Assembly: GCA_021775255.1 (NCBI GenBank) | Contig: JAJFIA010000022.1 | Span: 1-64,000 of the forward strand | Direction: 5' to 3' | Length of the DNA stretch: 64,000 nucleotides | From: Roseovarius sp. | GTDB taxonomy: Bacteria > Pseudomonadota > Alphaproteobacteria > Rhodobacterales > Rhodobacteraceae | Shown here: one piece after another, positions 51,994-60,510 of the stretch | Position numbering within the stretch: the first letter of the stretch is position 1 | How the letters are laid out: every line of letters begins with the position of its first letter | Position numbers and translations under genes: made by a program | Notes under the pieces: generated by a model | Seen by the model: the letters and a program-made list of their open reading frames with translations, nothing else | Told to the model about the DNA's origin: nothing | Database searches by the model: none

Positions 51994-52839
51994 ATGGATT
52001 TCGCGAACCCGCAAAGCAGTACGGTAATTTTTGGTTTTGACTCGGCTTGGACCGATGCTCCGAAGGCACCGGGGGCAATCTGTGCAATCGCCTTCGATGA
52101 TCGCGGCCAAGTCCAATTTCATGAACCTCGACTCGTCTCGTTCGCTGACGCTCGTGCCTTCATCGAAGTGCTGTGCAAGGATTTTGCTGTTAGCCTTGTT
52201 GCGCTCGATCAGCCAACTGTCGTGCCCAATGCCACAGGCAGTCGTCCAGTCGATAAAGTTGCAGCGTCGCTGGTTTCGTTCGTCGGTGGAGGCGTCCAAC
52301 CGGCAAACCGCAGCAAGATCGGCATGTTCTGTAACAATGCACCGATCTGGTCTTTCCTCTCTGAGCTAGATGCGACGGAAGATCCCGTCGAGGCGCGCGT
52401 AGCATCTGCCGGACATTTTCTCATCGAAGTTTTCCCGGGACTTGCTCTGCCCTCTTTGGAGGATGACTTTGCCCAACGGCTTCGCGCCCCAAAGTACAAC
52501 CCGCAGAACCGGAAAAAATTCCGTATGGAAGATTGGCGCGCCGTTGCGCGAGTGATTCAGGCAACCGCAGACGAGTTTGGCGTGGTCGGCCTCGTCGACT
52601 GGGCCTGTTCGATGCGCTCCCTAACGCAACCTCGCAAGTCCGATCAGGACAGGCTTGACGCGGCGCTATGCGCGCTTATCGGGCTGGCTTGGCGAGCAGG
52701 ACCTGTTTCTTGTTCAGCCATGCTGGGCGACCTGCGTAGTGGCTACATGGTTACACCCATTTCGGAGGCGACGCGGCCGAGGCTCGAGCAGGCAGCTATC
52801 CGGCGCGGTATACCAATAAGGCTGATGCACCAGCCCTAA
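51994..52839 (+). CDS. DUF429 family protein (RNase H-like nuclease fold)
   Basis: A 281-residue DUF429 protein: VIFGFDSAWTDAPKAPGAICAI (first acidic strand), VALDQPTVV (second), LIEVFPGLALPSL, and late QDRLDAALCALIGLAW carrying the final acidic residues. This spacing of Asp/Glu residues is that of an RNase H-like nuclease. GGAGG before the ATG. Lower GC and convergent with DUF7220. Function in the prophage is unknown; a cargo nuclease is possible. Confidence 0.75.
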   Translation: MDFANPQSSTVIFGFDSAWTDAPKAPGAICAIAFDDRGQVQFHEPRLVSFADARAFIEVLCKDFAVSLVALDQPTVVPNATGSRPVDKVAASLVSFVGGGVQPANRSKIGMFCNNAPIWSFLSELDATEDPVEARVASAGHFLIEVFPGLALPSLEDDFAQRLRAPKYNPQNRKKFRMEDWRAVARVIQATADEFGVVGLVDWACSMRSLTQPRKSDQDRLDAALCALIGLAWRAGPVSCSAMLGDLRSGYMVTPISEATRPRLEQAAIRRGIPIRLMHQP

Positions 52840-53054
52840 CCCCACAACCGGATCGCCTCGAACACCCTCCGCAAGGCGAACGAACGGGCGATTGACACGA
52901 TGGTGAAGATAGCGCCCATCTTCAGGTTCTGCGCCAGCGTTGTGTGCAGCCCGAAGATCGGGAAGATAAGGATTTGTGTAACGACGGCGACGCCGTAGCC
53001 CACGATCACATTGGCGACGGATTCCACCAGAGACATGAGGCGCGACTGCTTCAT
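52836..53054 (-). CDS. DUF7220-like small membrane protein
   Basis: A 72-residue protein with two predicted membrane helices (about 8-30, VESVANVIVGYGVAVVTQILIF, and 40-56, LKMGAIFTIVSIARSFAL). Such proteins are frequent beside methyltransferases in alphaproteobacterial phages. ATG overlaps by four bases the stop of the alternative frame of the Dcm gene (53051) and lies 9 bases after the Dcm stop. Confidence 0.7.
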   Translation of the reverse strand: MKQSRLMSLVESVANVIVGYGVAVVTQILIFPIFGLHTTLAQNLKMGAIFTIVSIARSFALRRVFEAIRLWG

Positions 53055-53700
53055 GCCGCCACCTCATCCATCGGCCAGAAGTTCAGCTGCAAGAGTTCGG
53101 AGCGCATGCGCCGCAACCAGGGGGACCACGCCGTTGCCACAGAGGCGAAGCCGGTCCACCCGGTGGGCCAACCCATCAGCGCCTCGACGAACAGCGGGTT
53201 CAAGGTTCGGCGCTGCTCGGAGGTATCGGTCCCAGCCACCTGTGTCACCAGGACCTGGCGGCCAAGCAGGCCGTTCACCGGCGTGTTCGCCAATGTCGTC
53301 GCCCCGTCCTTGTGATCCCGCGCCGTCGGCGTCATCCACATGCGGCTGGCATGGGTCAGATCGGCCGTCTTGCGGTTGCCCGCGCTCGGTTTGCATCCAT
53401 CGTTCGCCATCGGCGTCGGCCAGTCCCGCGCCATGCCGTCCAGACCCTTCTCGTGTTTCCGATCTCCGCCCCGGCTCCGGAAGCTGTCGGTTTGCGGCGT
53501 GGGCCACATCGCGGCGCTCGTTGCCAGGTTCATCCCATGCTTGCCCGCTTCTTGCGAGGGCGTTGGTTTCGTCTGCCGGTTCTCGTTCGCACTCGCCCTC
53601 GGCGTCGGCCACATTCGAAGCATTTCCGTTCGGTTCCCGCCGCTCGAGCGGGTCCCAGAGCAGGCGCGCGGGGTCGGCCAGTTCGCAGCCATCGCGGATG
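53051..53700 (-). other. Overlapping alternative-frame coding region (WPTP-repeat protein-like)
   Basis: In another frame of the Dcm gene the minus strand is open to 54346 and ends at 53051. Its last 210 codons contain five WPTP/WMTP-type repeats (WPTPRA, WPTPMANDG, WMTPTARDHKDG) and LNPLFVEALMGWPTGWT near the end, a pattern known to me from phage proteins annotated as methyltransferase-associated. The same bases give LADADGER-like repeats in the Dcm frame. The stop overlaps the DUF7220 start (ATGA). Translation is not proven. Confidence 0.4.
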
Positions 53701-54245
53701 GCAAGGATGAACAGCCGCTCACGCTTGTGCGGCGCGCCGACTTCCGCCGCCGTAAAGAGACCCGCCGCAAGGCGGTAGCCCATGCCGACCAGTCCGCTGG
53801 CGACTTCGGGGAAACCGAGGCGGAGATGATGGGCGACATTCTCGAGGAAGACGAAGGGCGGCTCGCATTCACCGATGATCCGGGCGACGTGCGGCCAGAG
53901 GTGGCGTGGATCCTCGGTGCCAAGCCGTTTGCCTGCGACAGAGAACGGCTGGCACGGATAGCCCGCAGTGACGATATCCACCGCGCCGCGCCAAGGGCGG
54001 CCGTCGAAGCTGGCAACGTCGTCCCAGACAGGCGCGCAATCCAGGGACGCGTCTTCCATCCGCGCCACAAGAGTGGCTGCGGCGAAGGTTTCCCGTTCGA
54101 CATGGCCCACAGTTCGATATCCAGGGATGGCGATGGTAAGCCCAAGGTCGATGCCGCCTGCCCCGGAACAAAGGGAGAGGCCGAACAGGCATGCGTCTTC
54201 GGTTCCGGAATTGCGCCCGGAGGAAAATAGAGCCAAGTCATGCAT
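53064..54245 (-). CDS. dcm: DNA (cytosine-5) methyltransferase
   Basis: A 393-residue C5 methyltransferase: motif I LSLCSGAGGIDLG (24-35), catalytic TAGYPCQPFS with C98, FVFLENV (motif VI, 132-137), GAPHKRERLFI (motif VIII, 170-180), and GNGVVPLVAAHALR near the end (motif X). The target-recognition part is low in conserved sequence and rich in short LADAxGER-type repeats. Phage-borne methylases protect phage DNA from host restriction. A second reading frame over the same DNA is also open and protein-like (see separate entry). Four bases from the upstream ParB-methyltransferase. Confidence 0.9.
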   Translation of the reverse strand: MHDLALFSSGRNSGTEDACLFGLSLCSGAGGIDLGLTIAIPGYRTVGHVERETFAAATLVARMEDASLDCAPVWDDVASFDGRPWRGAVDIVTAGYPCQPFSVAGKRLGTEDPRHLWPHVARIIGECEPPFVFLENVAHHLRLGFPEVASGLVGMGYRLAAGLFTAAEVGAPHKRERLFILAIRDGCELADPARLLWDPLERREPNGNASNVADAEGECEREPADETNALARSGQAWDEPGNERRDVAHAANRQLPEPGRRSETREGSGRHGAGLADADGERWMQTERGQPQDGRSDPCQPHVDDADGAGSQGRGDDIGEHAGERPAWPPGPGDTGGWDRYLRAAPNLEPAVRRGADGLAHRVDRLRLCGNGVVPLVAAHALRTLAAELLADG

Positions 54246-54248
54246 GCC

Positions 54249-55502
54249 TCAATTGTCTTTGATCTTGATTTCGTTGAACGTCTCATCGGAGCCGAAGAGA
54301 ACGGCGTCCTTCCCCGTGAACTGTTGCCACCGCTCCACGGCGACATCGACGTATGCCGGATTGAGTTCGATCCCGTAGCAGACGCGACCCGTCGTTTCGG
54401 CCGCGATCAGCGTGGTGCCGGACCCCATGAAGGGCTCGTAGACCGCTTGACCCGGGCTTGAGTTGTTCAGGATTGGCCGACGCATGCATTCGACAGGCTT
54501 CTGTGTCCCGTGCACGGTTTCCGCATCCTGATCTTTGTTGGCAATCTGCCACAGTGTCGTTTGCTTGCGATCGCCCGCCCAATGGCCCTTGCCGGTTTTT
54601 TTCACGGCATAGAGGCATGGTTCGTGCTGCCAGTGATAATCACCGCGGCTCAGCACCAAGCGATCCTTGGCCCAGATGATCTGGGATCGAATGTTGAAGC
54701 CAGATGCCTCAAGGCTGTCCGCGACAGTCGTCGCATGCAGCGCGCCATGCCAGACATAGGCCACATCGCCCGGGAATAACGCCCAGGCCTCGCGCCAGTC
54801 AGCGCGGTCGTCATTCAGCACCTTGCCGGTGCGCTTGGTGGCGGCAGCCCCTGCCTTGTTGCGCCAGCCTGGATCGTATTCCACACCGTAAGGCGGATCG
54901 GTCACCATCAGTTGCGGCTTCACATCACCCAGTAGCCGCTCGACATCGGTGGCCACGGTGGCGTCACCGCAGAGCAGTCGGTGCTTGCCAAGCACCCAAA
55001 GATTGCCCGGTCGGCTAATCGGGGTTTCAGGGGCCTCAGGAACATCGTCCTCACCCTCTCGGGACGCAGTCTCGGGATCAACCTCTCCGGCCAACAGCGC
55101 CTCGAGTTCAGCGTCATCGAAGCCTATGAGCGACAGGTCGTAATCCTCGGCCAGCAGATCGTTGAGCTCGGCCGACAGCAGCGCCTCATCCCAAGTCCCG
55201 AGTTCCGTAAGCTTGTTGTCCGCGATCCGGTAGGCCCGACGCTGCGCCTCGGTCAGATGACCCAACACAATCACCGGCGCTTCCGTCAGCCCGAGTTGCG
55301 TAGCAGCCAGCACCCGACCGTGGCCCGCGATCAGTTCGCCGTCGCCGGCAACCAGACAGGGAACGGTCCAGCCGAACTCGGCCATGCTGGCCGCGATCTT
55401 CGCAACCTGGTCTGCGCCATGCGTCTTCGCGTTTTTTGCATAAGGCTGGAGCTTGGCCAGCGGCCAGGTCTCAATCGCGTCCGGGGCAAAGCTCAGGGTC
55501 AT
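54249..55502 (-). CDS. ParB-domain DNA methyltransferase
   Basis: A 417-residue protein. The N-terminal ParB/Srx-like domain (about 10-110; AGHGRVLAATQLGL, the GHGR motif) is fused to an N6/N4-type DNA methyltransferase: TDPPYGVEYD (motif IV, near 197) precedes FMGSGTTLIAAE (motif I, near 365), the order of beta-class enzymes. Such fusions are widespread in prophages. It would methylate phage DNA, probably against restriction. The 420 bases upstream (55503-55921) contain repeats and should include its promoter. Confidence 0.9.
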   Translation of the reverse strand: MTLSFAPDAIETWPLAKLQPYAKNAKTHGADQVAKIAASMAEFGWTVPCLVAGDGELIAGHGRVLAATQLGLTEAPVIVLGHLTEAQRRAYRIADNKLTELGTWDEALLSAELNDLLAEDYDLSLIGFDDAELEALLAGEVDPETASREGEDDVPEAPETPISRPGNLWVLGKHRLLCGDATVATDVERLLGDVKPQLMVTDPPYGVEYDPGWRNKAGAAATKRTGKVLNDDRADWREAWALFPGDVAYVWHGALHATTVADSLEASGFNIRSQIIWAKDRLVLSRGDYHWQHEPCLYAVKKTGKGHWAGDRKQTTLWQIANKDQDAETVHGTQKPVECMRRPILNNSSPGQAVYEPFMGSGTTLIAAETTGRVCYGIELNPAYVDVAVERWQQFTGKDAVLFGSDETFNEIKIKDN

Positions 55503-55535
55503 GCTGGTCAGTTCGCCTCAATGTAGTGGATGTCC

Positions 55536-55803
55536 TGGACTCCGGACACCGGCAACCAGCCTGGACTCCACAAAGGGTCCAGCGACCGCCGGGGTGTCCG
55601 GGTCCAAGAGTTTGTTTTGTTGTGGTTTTCAGAAGATCGCGGGTGGATGCCCGCCAGGGTGGCTTCCCAAAAAACCGGCCCTGTCGCTGGCGATATTGCG
55701 CGCTGCGCCCCCCCGTATACGTTTATGGCCAGGAAGGACCCGTAAAGTCAGTGGGTTAGACGCCTGGACCCCAGATGGACCCTTGGTTGGACCCCGGGGT
55801 CCA
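55536..55803. repeat. TGGACYC iteron-like repeats in a gene-free region
   Basis: Within the gap 55503-55921 the heptamer TGGACYC (or its complement GRGTCCA) occurs at 55536, 55562, 55575, 55600, 55765, 55776, 55788 and 55797, in both orientations; the trio at 55765-55794 is spaced 11-12 bases, one helical turn. I see no gene here. Iteron or operator function is inference. Confidence 0.6.
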
Positions 55804-55830
55804 GCGGCTCGAGCTGTCCCGCACGCGCCT

Positions 55831-55903
55831 CTCCCGAGTATATCCAATTCATACCCTCGGGAGCCTGTTATTGTCCCTTCGAAAAGTGTCCGGCGGACAC
55901 TTT
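55831..55903. promoter_or_regulatory. Two palindromes in the 55503-55921 gap
   Basis: The sequence AAAGTGTCCG-G-CGGACACTTT at 55883-55903 is a perfect 10-bp inverted repeat with a one-base centre, an operator-like dyad just beyond the 3' end of the DUF6362 gene. A weaker pair (CTCCCGAG 55831-55838, CTCGGGAG 55856-55863) lies before it. Either could serve as operator or as bidirectional terminator. Confidence 0.55.
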
Positions 55904-55921
55904 CCTATCCAGCGCGATCCC

Positions 55922-56350
55922 CTACGCCGCTCCCGCAAGCTTGATCACGGCCTGCTTCGAAAGGTTGCGGCTGAACCGACGCTTGTTGAGGCGCAGCGAG
56001 ATGACAGACAGCCCATAGAGCCAGTGCTGGTTGGCTGCGGATCGCTGCAGCCCGACGGTCCAGCAGACTTCTTTCCAACGCGTTCCATAGGCGCGCAGCC
56101 AAACGATTTTGCCGTCGATGGGCTCGAGGCAGGCGGTCCAGGTCAGCGTCTCCTCCATTCGGCTGATTGCCTGCGGAGAGGGCAGCACCCGCATGGGCTT
56201 GGCTTCCTGTTCGACCTTGTCCGCGAAGCTGTAGACGAACTCGGGCCAGGTGCTGAAATACCCCGACAGGCGTGGCTCGGGCATGCGCTTAAGAACCCAT
56301 GCGGCTTCGGCCAACCGGGCTTCGACGATGCTTGGGCTCCAATCAGCCAT
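55922..56350 (-). CDS. DUF6362 family protein
   Basis: A 142-residue protein matching DUF6362: VEARLAEAAWVLKRMPEPRLSGYFSTWPEFVYSFADKVEQEAKPMR, SRMEETLTWTACLEPIDGKIVWLRAYGTRWKEVCW, a helix-turn-helix-like C terminus (GLSVISLRLNKR). DNA binding is likely, role unknown. GGAGG six bases before the ATG; overlaps the next upstream gene by eight bases. Confidence 0.8.
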   Translation of the reverse strand: MADWSPSIVEARLAEAAWVLKRMPEPRLSGYFSTWPEFVYSFADKVEQEAKPMRVLPSPQAISRMEETLTWTACLEPIDGKIVWLRAYGTRWKEVCWTVGLQRSAANQHWLYGLSVISLRLNKRRFSRNLSKQAVIKLAGAA

Positions 56351-56543
56351 TGCGCACCTCCAGACCTTCGGGCCGCTTGCCATAGAGTTTCTCGCCAATC
56401 TGGCGAATGAGCTCCCGCTCAGGCCAGGTCAGACGATGGTCATCGACGGCAACAGCCAGCACGCCCTGTTCCTTCCAACCCTCCCGCTTGACTTGATCGG
56501 GATCCCGACGCTGGCCGCCATAGCCTTTGGGGTAAAACCTCAT
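56343..56543 (-). CDS. Small unknown phage protein
   Basis: A 66-residue basic protein (RFYPKGYGGQRRDPDQVKREGWKEQGVLAVAVDDHRLTWPERELIRQIGEKLYGKR). Its ATG overlaps the RuvC-like gene stop (ATGA) and has GGAGG upstream, strong evidence for translation. A longer open frame upstream (to 56741) lies inside ruvC in the wrong phase. Recurs in Rhodobacterales prophages; function unknown. Confidence 0.75.
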   Translation of the reverse strand: MRFYPKGYGGQRRDPDQVKREGWKEQGVLAVAVDDHRLTWPERELIRQIGEKLYGKRPEGLEVRNG

Positions 56544-57076
56544 GCCACACCTCCGCCGGTCTCGATTGCCCAGAGCAGGATCGCGATGGCATCGGCCTCG
56601 TTGTCGTCCGCAGGGCTGAACCCGCGGGCTCGGGCCGCGTCGATCATCGCCTGCTTCGTTGCATTGCCCTTGCCGGTGGCGTGGCGTTTGATCGTGCCCA
56701 CAGGCACGCCCTGATATGGCACGCCGCGCAGCTCGGCCCATGCGGTCAGGGTCGCCATCAGACCTCCATAGACATGGGCCGCGTCGGTGCCGGCATGGCG
56801 TCGGACCTCCTCGAACCAGATCGTCTCCACCGGGCCCGACAGCCGGTCAATTTCAGTCAGCCAGTTGGTGAAGCGCAGGTAGCGCATGCCACCACCGTCG
56901 AAGCGGCCGGGGCGAAAGCTGGCCGTGCCGCTGGTGATCAGCCCGGTGTGATCGCGCAGCGCCCAACCGGTTGCTGTGCCGAGATCAAGCGCGAGGGTTG
57001 CCATGAGCCGGGAGGATGCACCCGACAATGGGGGCTTTGCCTGGGGCTCGGTCAGAGTCAGAGTCGTCAACGCCAT
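56540..57076 (-). CDS. RuvC-like Holliday-junction resolvase (phage type)
   Basis: A 178-residue RNase H-fold protein: TLALDLGTATGWAL (first Asp), IWFEEVRRH (Glu), and late DDNEADAIAILLWA (Asp pair), with KRHATGKGNATKQAMI between, as in phage RuvC-like resolvases. It would cut branched DNA before packaging. Start ATG 57076 with GGAGA upstream; the frame stays open into the regulatory gap, which I do not count as coding. Confidence 0.85.
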   Translation of the reverse strand: MALTTLTLTEPQAKPPLSGASSRLMATLALDLGTATGWALRDHTGLITSGTASFRPGRFDGGGMRYLRFTNWLTEIDRLSGPVETIWFEEVRRHAGTDAAHVYGGLMATLTAWAELRGVPYQGVPVGTIKRHATGKGNATKQAMIDAARARGFSPADDNEADAIAILLWAIETGGGVA

Positions 57077-57412
57077 GATGGGTCTCCGTTGAGTAAGGGG
57101 GGATTCGATTTTGGTGGAGGGCGGCGGTGGCATTGTGCTTGGCGGTACGGGCCATCGTCGTCCGACAGATCCGCCCTCAGGGGGGAGCGCGCGGATATCC
57201 CATACGGATGGGGAAAGGGGCCAAACCTGCGGGTTGGCCTCCCCATACGTAGTATGGGGGTTTGACACCTAACTGTTCCGAGAGAGACAAGATGCTGATT
57301 TCATTCAGAAATAAGACTTCATGAAGTCTTCGGGTATGAGTTAGGGACCTAACACTTATTTTCCCGCAACCTATTGATTTCATTGAACGCACTGTTGGTG
57401 AAGACATATGTG
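57077..57412. promoter_or_regulatory. Control region with GTTAGG repeats and palindromes
   Basis: A 336-base gene-free stretch upstream of the ruvC-like gene. Copies of GTTAGG or its complement are at 57268, 57340, 57348, 57412 and, inside the preceding gene's end, 57432. Two dyads: CCCCATAC-GTA-GTATGGGG (57241-57259) and the perfect 18-bp AAGACTTCA/TGAAGTCTT (57313-57330). Multiple binding sites for one regulator plus promoters are likely. Confidence 0.55.
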
Positions 57413-59743
57413 TTAGGCCTCACTCATATGAGTTAGGTCGCCTTCAACCCCGTCCGGGTAGACCCAGAAGGCTGGGTTTTCGACTTGAAGGCTGAGCCCG
57501 GATTGGGGGCATTTGAAGTGGCTGGGCTGGACTGACCGGGTCGTTGTCGTGACCTCGCCAGTGGTTGGATCGACCTCATCGACGGGTGCGCCAAACTGCA
57601 TGCCTTCGACGCAGAGATAGCCAAACCGGGACCGGGTGATGGGGAAACCGAACCCTGAGGGATCGCGCAGAAATTTCACGAACCCCTTGGTGGAGAGGAC
57701 GCTGAGGCGCTCTCGGATGGTATGCTTGCTGCCTAGACCGCCCCGGTTCTCGAAGGTCTCGGAAAACTGCATTGCGGTGTAAAGCCGCTCGCCCGCTGCC
57801 TCGTCCAGCAACATTCCCAGAATGACGTCATGCTTGCGCAGCCGTTCGGCATCGAGCCTTGCGCCCACTTCCTTGCGCACCAGGCGCTCGCTCATCGGGT
57901 TCATCTCAACCCAGCGGCCACCTACCTTGTCGATCAGCTTTCCCGCCAGCGCCGGGCCGTTTCGCAACTCGATCTCCAGCCTGCGTTCGCTTCGGTCTTC
58001 ATCCGGGCGATGCATGAGCAGCCCTGAGGTGTAGAATCCGCGCAGTGCACTGGCCCCGGACAAGGCCAGAAACGGATCGTCCTTCACCTGCTGCTTGCCG
58101 AGCTTCTTTGTGTGGTGGGCCAGGATCACGCCGCATTCGGGATTGATGACATCGCGCAGCACCTCGACCCGGTCCTTGAGAAAGAACATCATGGCGTCGT
58201 TGTCGTTCTCGCCGCCGCCGTCCGGGCCACCGTCAAAGAGGTTGCGGATCGGATCGACGCAAAGAATGTCGGGCGGTGCATCCGGGAACGCCTCACGGAT
58301 GGCCTCGATGACCTTGGCGATACCCACCTCATTCAGCAGCAGCTTCAGCTTGGGCGTCGCTACAAAGGTTTCGCGGGCAGCGGCGATGACCTCCGGCGGA
58401 AGCGCGATCTGCTGAAGGCGTTCGCGCAGATAATGATACTGGATTTCGGCCTGCAGGTAGAACACCCGCAACTGTCGTGGCGGGGTAAAGCCGAGGAACG
58501 GGATCCCGGCTGCCATGTGCACGAGCCAGGAGATCAGGAAATCGCTTTTACCGACCTTTGGGGCCCCGCCGAGCACTAGCATGCCGCCGGGCGTAAGCAC
58601 CCTTGGCGCAATGATATCCTCTGGCATGGGAGATCGGTCGTCGAGCAAAGCTCCCAGCGTGAACGACGACAACGGCCCCGGCTGGTTTTGTGTTGCGGCG
58701 GTTGTCTCAAGGCGGATCAGCGGCGGGCCGTTCTTCTCGATATGCTTGGCCCAGAGTCGTTCGGATTCCGCCTTAAGGCGATCCTCCGGCCAGCTCGGGC
58801 GCAGGGCGGCTGCATTGTAGCCACGGATCGCCTCCCATCCTTCATCAGGCGACATCCTGCCATCATGGACCATGCGCAGGAAATGACCGATGGCGACGCT
58901 GGCCCCGGTGAAGCGGCTCCAGTCATCCTGATCGCTTTCGCGCACCGGCGTTGTCAGCACCGCGTCCAGCGTCGGCTTGCCGGGTGCAGCAGCATTGGTA
59001 GTGGCCATGCCAACGCCCGACATGGGCGGCATCTCCGCTACCTTGTCTCCGAACTCCTCAAGATCGACCTCAATGGGATGGTGTTCGCGGATCTGCACAA
59101 GGCGCTGATGGCCATGCTTGTGATGAACTGATCCCGCCACCCGGATCGGCTGATGGGCGGAGCGGAAATGCGTGTCGCCGCCAACCTTGAGAGCGATCTC
59201 ACCCCGCAGGCGGCAAAGCTCAGCCAGTGCAGTTCCTTCGGCGGGTTCGGTCATCCGCCACCAGACATGCAGCTTGTTGGCCCCTTGAGAGGTGCGCCCG
59301 CCGCTCTCGATGATCAGAGTGGGCTGACCTAGGTGGTGCAGCAGATGATCGAGTTTGGCGGAAATATCGCCGGCATCGAGATCGACGACAAGCGCCTGCA
59401 TCTGCAGCACATCGGCGGATTTGGCCTGTCCGGCCCCAGCCACCGTGCCGGGGATCACATAGACGGCTGCCCCTTCGCGCCAGGCCCAATTGGCGAAGGT
59501 CACGAGCTTGGTTGGCGCTGTGGCGTCTGCGTCGATCCAGATGTTGTGTGGTCGGCCCTCTTTACCCTGTCCCATATCGACAAAGCCCCGGACCGGGATC
59601 TGGCCCTCACAATAGCCGAACACGACGTCAATGAAGGTTTCGATCTGGACGAGATCGGGCTCGACATCGAACGGATCCTCGAACGATGGTGCGTCGTTGA
59701 AATCTTGCCAGGGACTGAAGTGGATGATGTTCTCGTCGCTCAC
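57413..59743 (-). CDS. Replication protein: PrimPol-like N terminus plus RepA/AAA_25 helicase
   Basis: A 776-residue protein. Residues about 20-230 resemble the RepB/PrimPol-type fold (ALVVDLDAGD acidic pair; SGGRTSQGANKLHVWWRM; RVAGSVHHKHG), the central part (about 355-570) is a RecA-like ATPase with GGAPKVGKSDFL (Walker A), DILCVDPIRNLFDGG (Walker B) and VILAHHTKK, as in RepA-like helicases; the C terminus (HTIRERLSVLSTKGFVKF) is a winged helix. It would prime and unwind at the phage origin. GTG at 59743 overlaps the preceding stop (GTGA); an ATG 15 codons earlier is unlikely. Confidence 0.85.
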   Translation of the reverse strand: MSDENIIHFSPWQDFNDAPSFEDPFDVEPDLVQIETFIDVVFGYCEGQIPVRGFVDMGQGKEGRPHNIWIDADATAPTKLVTFANWAWREGAAVYVIPGTVAGAGQAKSADVLQMQALVVDLDAGDISAKLDHLLHHLGQPTLIIESGGRTSQGANKLHVWWRMTEPAEGTALAELCRLRGEIALKVGGDTHFRSAHQPIRVAGSVHHKHGHQRLVQIREHHPIEVDLEEFGDKVAEMPPMSGVGMATTNAAAPGKPTLDAVLTTPVRESDQDDWSRFTGASVAIGHFLRMVHDGRMSPDEGWEAIRGYNAAALRPSWPEDRLKAESERLWAKHIEKNGPPLIRLETTAATQNQPGPLSSFTLGALLDDRSPMPEDIIAPRVLTPGGMLVLGGAPKVGKSDFLISWLVHMAAGIPFLGFTPPRQLRVFYLQAEIQYHYLRERLQQIALPPEVIAAARETFVATPKLKLLLNEVGIAKVIEAIREAFPDAPPDILCVDPIRNLFDGGPDGGGENDNDAMMFFLKDRVEVLRDVINPECGVILAHHTKKLGKQQVKDDPFLALSGASALRGFYTSGLLMHRPDEDRSERRLEIELRNGPALAGKLIDKVGGRWVEMNPMSERLVRKEVGARLDAERLRKHDVILGMLLDEAAGERLYTAMQFSETFENRGGLGSKHTIRERLSVLSTKGFVKFLRDPSGFGFPITRSRFGYLCVEGMQFGAPVDEVDPTTGEVTTTTRSVQPSHFKCPQSGLSLQVENPAFWVYPDGVEGDLTHMSEA

Positions 59744-60510
59744 ACCGCAAGCCCCCAGCAGCGCATCGCCCATGGGCAGAAACGGCATTCGAAGAAATCC
59801 CGGTTGGTCGCAACGCGCGGCAGCAGCTCACCTGCGTCCGTGGCCTGCAGGATCCGAACGCCGCGGTCGGACATGCGCTGCGCCAGATCGGCATCGAATG
59901 GCACCAACTCGTGGTGCATCTCTGCCGTGTCCTTGTTGATGGCGGTGAACACGGCGGGCGCGGCGCTGATGCCGGGCACGGTTGCCTCCATGTACGCCTG
60001 ATAGACAGCGATCTGCGCGGCATAGACGGGCTTTGATTGGGTCACGCCCTCCTTGACGCAGGCGCGCCAGTTCTTGGCGTTCATCGTCTTGCATTCCCAG
60101 AGCGCGGGAACGACCAGTCCAAGCTCTTGTGGCCCTGCGGCAATGATCCCGTCGACATGACCGCGGATGCGCCCACCAGCGACAGAGAAGCCGAACTGGC
60201 CACCATCGGGGCGATTGCCCTTGCGAGTATAGAGATCGAAGCCCGCGCCGCGCAGCCAGGCGACCGCCAGATCCTCAAGCGAATGGCCGATGGCGAAGAT
60301 GCGCAGGAGTTGGCCGCTGAAATCCTGGCCGTCGTCCTTCAGCGCATGGGCGAACTCGAACTGCAAGGCGCGTTCGCAGGCGTGGCCGAGGCGCGAGCCG
60401 CCGAGATAATCGCGCGGGGTGCGTGTGGCATTGTCAGTGGTCAGGGCTGCGTCGACAGCGGCGTTCACTTTCTCGGCGAAGTTGGGCCTGTGATTGTAAT
60501 CCAGCGTCAA
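59740..60510 (-). CDS. Cas4/RecB-like PD-(D/E)XK nuclease with Fe-S cysteines
   Basis: An approximately 256-residue nuclease. The PD-(D/E)XK core is GHVDGII (D) and ALWECKTMN (ExK); one Cys precedes it (GHACERAL) and three follow at the end (ECRFCPWAMRC), the arrangement of 4Fe-4S Cas4/AddB-type exonucleases. It probably processes ends for phage recombination. A TTG at 60510 has GGAGG seven bases before it and overlaps the upstream stop; ATG 60528 would include the ribosome site inside the gene. Confidence 0.85.
   Translation of the reverse strand: MTLDYNHRPNFAEKVNAAVDAALTTDNATRTPRDYLGGSRLGHACERALQFEFAHALKDDGQDFSGQLLRIFAIGHSLEDLAVAWLRGAGFDLYTRKGNRPDGGQFGFSVAGGRIRGHVDGIIAAGPQELGLVVPALWECKTMNAKNWRACVKEGVTQSKPVYAAQIAVYQAYMEATVPGISAAPAVFTAINKDTAEMHHELVPFDADLAQRMSDRGVRILQATDAGELLPRVATNRDFFECRFCPWAMRCWGLAV

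Noticed and set aside
55453..55944. 163-codon plus-strand frame across the repeat region
   Set aside because: Starts within the methyltransferase gene, no ribosome site, and its protein is made of repeat translations.
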